DNA of 64,000 nt, from assembly GCF_000212695.1 (NCBI RefSeq), contig NC_015514.1:2480001-2544000 (forward strand). The letters are read 5' to 3'. The notes below the pieces were generated by a model, which was given only the letters and a program-made list of their open reading frames with translations, was not told the origin of the DNA and did no database searches. How positions within the stretch are numbered: the first letter of the stretch is position 1; every line of letters starts with the position of its first letter. Positions 61,554 to 64,000 of this stretch are shown in pieces. The position numbers were made by a program, and so were the translations under genes. The DNA comes from Cellulomonas fimi ATCC 484 (GTDB taxonomy: Bacteria > Actinomycetota > Actinomycetes > Actinomycetales > Cellulomonadaceae).

Positions 61554-62534
61554 TCACAGGTTGCTGGGCCCGCCCTCGGCGAGGTCCGGCGAGGAGTCGG
61601 GCTGGTGCACGCACACCCACAGGCTCGACGGCTCGACCTTCACCTCCAGCGTGCGCCCCGGCTCGAGGACGTCCCCGTCCAGCTGGCGCGGCTGCGGGCG
61701 GTCGCAGCGGACCACCACGTGCGCGCCGCGCAGCATCTCGCGACGCGGCACGCGGGAACGGCGCAGCGCGATGCCGACGAGCAGCTGCAGCCAGTGCCCG
61801 ACGTTGCGGGGCGCGATGATCGCGACCTCCATGACACCCGTGTCCGGCTGCGCGTCCGGCAGCAGCGTGACACCACCCTGCAGCCGGCCGACGTTGCCGA
61901 TGAGCACCGAGCGCGCGTGCCGGCGCAGCGGCGGCCCGCCGTCGACGACGACCTCGACGCGCATCTCGTCGTCCGCGAGGTGCTTGAGGGCCGAGAACAC
62001 GTAGGCGATCGAGCCCGCGCGGTTCTTGAGCTTCGTCGGGGCGTCGTCCATGGTGGCCGCGTCGAGCCCCATGCCGGCCATGACGGCGAAGACCTGACCG
62101 TCGGCGCGCCCGACGTCGATCTGCCGGCGCCCGCGCTGCAGCACGGTGTCGACACCGTCGGGCACGTTCGTCGGAACGTCGAGGTTGGCGGCGAGCAGGT
62201 TGCCGGTCCCGCCCGGCAGCACGGCGAGCGCGGTGTCCGTGCCGACGAGCCCCTCGACGACGGCGCGCACCGTCCCGTCCCCGCCGCACACGAGCACGAC
62301 GTCGACCCCGTCCTCGACGGCCTGCCGGGCCTGCCCGGTGCCCGGGTCGTCGGCGGTCGTCTCGAGCCACGCGGGGGCGGGCCAGCCCGCCGCGGCGAGC
62401 TGCTCGGTGATCTGGGCGCGCAGCTCCTCGGTGCCCTCCACCCGGTTCGGGTTGACGACGACCGCCGTGCGCAGCGGGTCGTCGCCGTGCCGCTGCTGGG
62501 GCGCGGGCTCGGTGGGGGTCGCGGTTCCGGTCAC
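61554..62534 (-). CDS. Diacylglycerol/sphingosine kinase-family lipid kinase
   Basis: The 326-residue DagK-type kinase has TAVVVNPNRVEGTEELRAQI, the nucleotide motif VLVCGGDGTVRAVVEGL, LAVLPGGTGNLLAANLDV and VMAGMGLDAATMDDAPTKLK. It probably phosphorylates diacylglycerol or a related lipid. GTG 62534 is preceded by CACAAT 6 nt upstream. It lies between dnaG and the transglutaminase-like gene. Confidence 0.92.
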   Translation of the reverse strand: MTGTATPTEPAPQQRHGDDPLRTAVVVNPNRVEGTEELRAQITEQLAAAGWPAPAWLETTADDPGTGQARQAVEDGVDVVLVCGGDGTVRAVVEGLVGTDTALAVLPGGTGNLLAANLDVPTNVPDGVDTVLQRGRRQIDVGRADGQVFAVMAGMGLDAATMDDAPTKLKNRAGSIAYVFSALKHLADDEMRVEVVVDGGPPLRRHARSVLIGNVGRLQGGVTLLPDAQPDTGVMEVAIIAPRNVGHWLQLLVGIALRRSRVPRREMLRGAHVVVRCDRPQPRQLDGDVLEPGRTLEVKVEPSSLWVCVHQPDSSPDLAEGGPSNL

Positions 62535-62579
62535 CCCGCGATTGTGCTGGGTGGCGTGCCGCAGCGCGCGGCGGACGGC

Positions 62580-64000
62580 TCAGGCGCTCTCGCGCAGGGT
62601 GCGGCGGCGGCCCTCGAGAGCGACGAGCTCGGCGAACGCCGCCTGGTAGCCGGCGGCGTCCGCGCCGGGGTCCATGCGCTGCAGGCGCCCGCGCAGGTCC
62701 GCGATGTGGCGGGTGTAGCCGATCTCGACGAGCCGCAGCACGACGTCGCGCACGTAGCCCGGAAGCGACTCCGGCCGGTCCTCGGGCAGCGGCGCGACCG
62801 CGAGCTCCGTGACGAGCGCGCGCACCGGCTCGGCGGCCTGCTCGACGACCGCGTCGACCCACGCCGTCGATGCGCCCGGGGCCGCCTGCACCGCGGCCCG
62901 CGCGGCCGCGACGCCGCCCGCGGCACGGACCGCCTCGTGCACCGCCCGGTACGCGGGCGCGGCGAACGCGTCCGCGGCGAGGTCGTCGAAGTGGTCCGGG
63001 ACGTGCTCGGGGAGCTGCAGGACGACCTCGAGCGCGGTGCGCTCGACCTGGGCCACGGGGTCGCGCCGGTCCGGCACGGGCATGCGCGCGACCGGCACGT
63101 GGACGACGTCGGGCCCCCCGCGCGCCGCCCCGCGGTCGTCGGGGCGCCCGTCGGCACGGCCGCCGCGTCGGTCGTCGGGCCGCCCCCGCCGCTCGTCGGG
63201 CCGGCCCTCGTCGCGCCCGCCGCCGGGGCGCCCGGTGGACCGCGCGCCGGCGACCGCGCGCCGCACCGCGTCCTGGTCGTCGATCCCAAGCCACCCCGCG
63301 AGCAGGCGCGTGTACTCGGGCCGCAGCGCGGCGTCCCGGATCCCCGCGACGACGGGCGCCGCGGCGCGCAGGGCACCGACCCGCCCCTCGGCGGTGCGCA
63401 GGTCGTACGACTCGAGCGTCGATCGGATGACGAACTCGTACAGCGGCTGCCGGCCGGCGACGAGCGCCCGGACCGCGTCGGGCCCCTTGGCCTGCCGCAG
63501 CTCGCACGGGTCCAGACCGGAGCGCTCCACGGCGACGAACGTCTGCGCGGAGAACGACTGGTCCTCGCCGAACGCCCGCAGCGCGGCCTTCTGGCCGGCG
63601 GCGTCGCCGTCGAACGTGAAGATGATCTCGCCGCCCACCGAGGCCCCCGAGGCGAGCTGCACGCCGCCCGTCGACCCGGAGTCGCCCACGAGGCGCCGCA
63701 CGATGCGCGCGTGGTCGGAGCCGAACGCGGTGCCGCACGTCGCGACGGCGGTGCCGACGCCCGACAGGTGCATCGCCATGACGTCGGTGTAGCCCTCGAC
63801 GACGACGACGCGCTTCTCGCGCTGCATGTCCCGCTTCGCGAGGTCGATGCCGTACAGCACCTGCGACTTGCGGTAGAGCGGCGTCTCGGGGGTGTTGAGG
63901 TACTTGGGCCCCTGGTCCTCGTCGAACAGCCGGCGCGCGCCGAAGCCGACCGTCTCCCCCGTGACCTCCCGGATGGGCCACACGAGCCGCCCGCGGAACC
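62580..64000 (-). CDS. dnaG: DNA primase, C-terminal part (5' end outside window)
   Basis: DnaG makes RNA primers for replication. The present part begins within the catalytic core (FRGRLVWPIREVTGETVGFG). It includes the TOPRIM domain with VVVVEGYTDVMAMH, GTAFGSDHARIVRRL and FTFDGDAAGQKAALRAF, a linker rich in G-R-P-D-(D/E)-R repeats, and the DnaB-interaction domain (VAQVERTALEVVLQLPEHVP to the RRTLRESA end). The ACTGGVQLASGASVGGE-like insert before FDGD is typical of actinobacteria. The zinc-binding N-terminus lies outside. Confidence 0.95.
   Translation of the reverse strand, partial: FRGRLVWPIREVTGETVGFGARRLFDEDQGPKYLNTPETPLYRKSQVLYGIDLAKRDMQREKRVVVVEGYTDVMAMHLSGVGTAVATCGTAFGSDHARIVRRLVGDSGSTGGVQLASGASVGGEIIFTFDGDAAGQKAALRAFGEDQSFSAQTFVAVERSGLDPCELRQAKGPDAVRALVAGRQPLYEFVIRSTLESYDLRTAEGRVGALRAAAPVVAGIRDAALRPEYTRLLAGWLGIDDQDAVRRAVAGARSTGRPGGGRDEGRPDERRGRPDDRRGGRADGRPDDRGAARGGPDVVHVPVARMPVPDRRDPVAQVERTALEVVLQLPEHVPDHFDDLAADAFAAPAYRAVHEAVRAAGGVAAARAAVQAAPGASTAWVDAVVEQAAEPVRALVTELAVAPLPEDRPESLPGYVRDVVLRLVEIGYTRHIADLRGRLQRMDPGADAAGYQAAFAELVALEGRRRTLRESA

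Overview
The window is chromosomal DNA from a very GC-rich actinobacterium. By eye GC is in the low-to-mid 70s percent, and GTG starts are abundant. The gene set fits Micrococcales and most likely Cellulomonadaceae (a Cellulomonas-like organism): GlnA2/GlnE, polyphosphate glucokinase, DUF3052, a FasR-fabD-fabH-acpP-fabF cluster, BldC, DUF1206, DUF3145, F420-type LLM oxidoreductase and a sugar ABC importer without its own ATPase. The genus is inferred from gene content and was not tested by a search. No phage, insertion sequence, CRISPR array or replication origin was seen.

Layout. 1-8.7 kb holds core metabolism: glnE (cut by the window start), glnA2, nadE, panB, a phosphatase-fold membrane protein, map, ppgK and a metallo-beta-lactamase-fold hydrolase. 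8.7-13.3 kb is an accessory stretch, nearly all on the minus strand: lipoproteins, small secreted proteins, a broken secreted S1 protease and probable gene debris. RNase P RNA follows at 13.3-13.7 kb. 13.7-20.2 kb carries housekeeping and stress genes (tautomerase, yaaA, RNase H/phosphatase fusion, zinc-ribbon coiled coil, Nif3, MOSC, tRNA-Val, peroxiredoxin, DUF3052). 20.5-23.3 kb is aceE. 24-29.3 kb is the type II fatty-acid synthesis locus under a FasR-like regulator, with the same palindrome-like element in front of fasR and in front of fabD. 29.4-36.3 kb holds DUF3145, def, a TetR-controlled YhgE/Pip export-like operon, bldC, DUF1206 and two tRNAs.

36.3-46.6 kb concerns carbohydrates: a secreted sugar dehydrogenase with PKD and PA14 domains, an orphan protein resembling contractile-injection-system cargo with an HExxH motif, and a GH13 glucosidase/ABC importer operon divergent from a ROK repressor with a 12-bp AT-rich palindrome between them. 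46.5-48.8 kb is a compact sulfide/persulfide module: a 16-bp operator, a CoA-disulfide reductase-rhodanese fusion, a 38-residue Cys-rich peptide and a CstR-like repressor. 49.7-52.2 kb is feoABC behind a DtxR/IdeR-type iron box. 52.2-64 kb holds a CBS protein, a membrane GGDEF protein, an LLM oxidoreductase, Mn catalase, a Ser/Thr kinase with a partner lipoprotein, a TRIC-type channel, a phosphoesterase, a transglutaminase-like protein, a diacylglycerol kinase-like protein and dnaG (cut by the window end).

A recurring theme is promoter architecture. At ten or more genes a TAnnnT -10 box lies 6-7 nt before the start codon with no ribosome binding site, which predicts leaderless mRNAs. This pattern also decided several start codons.
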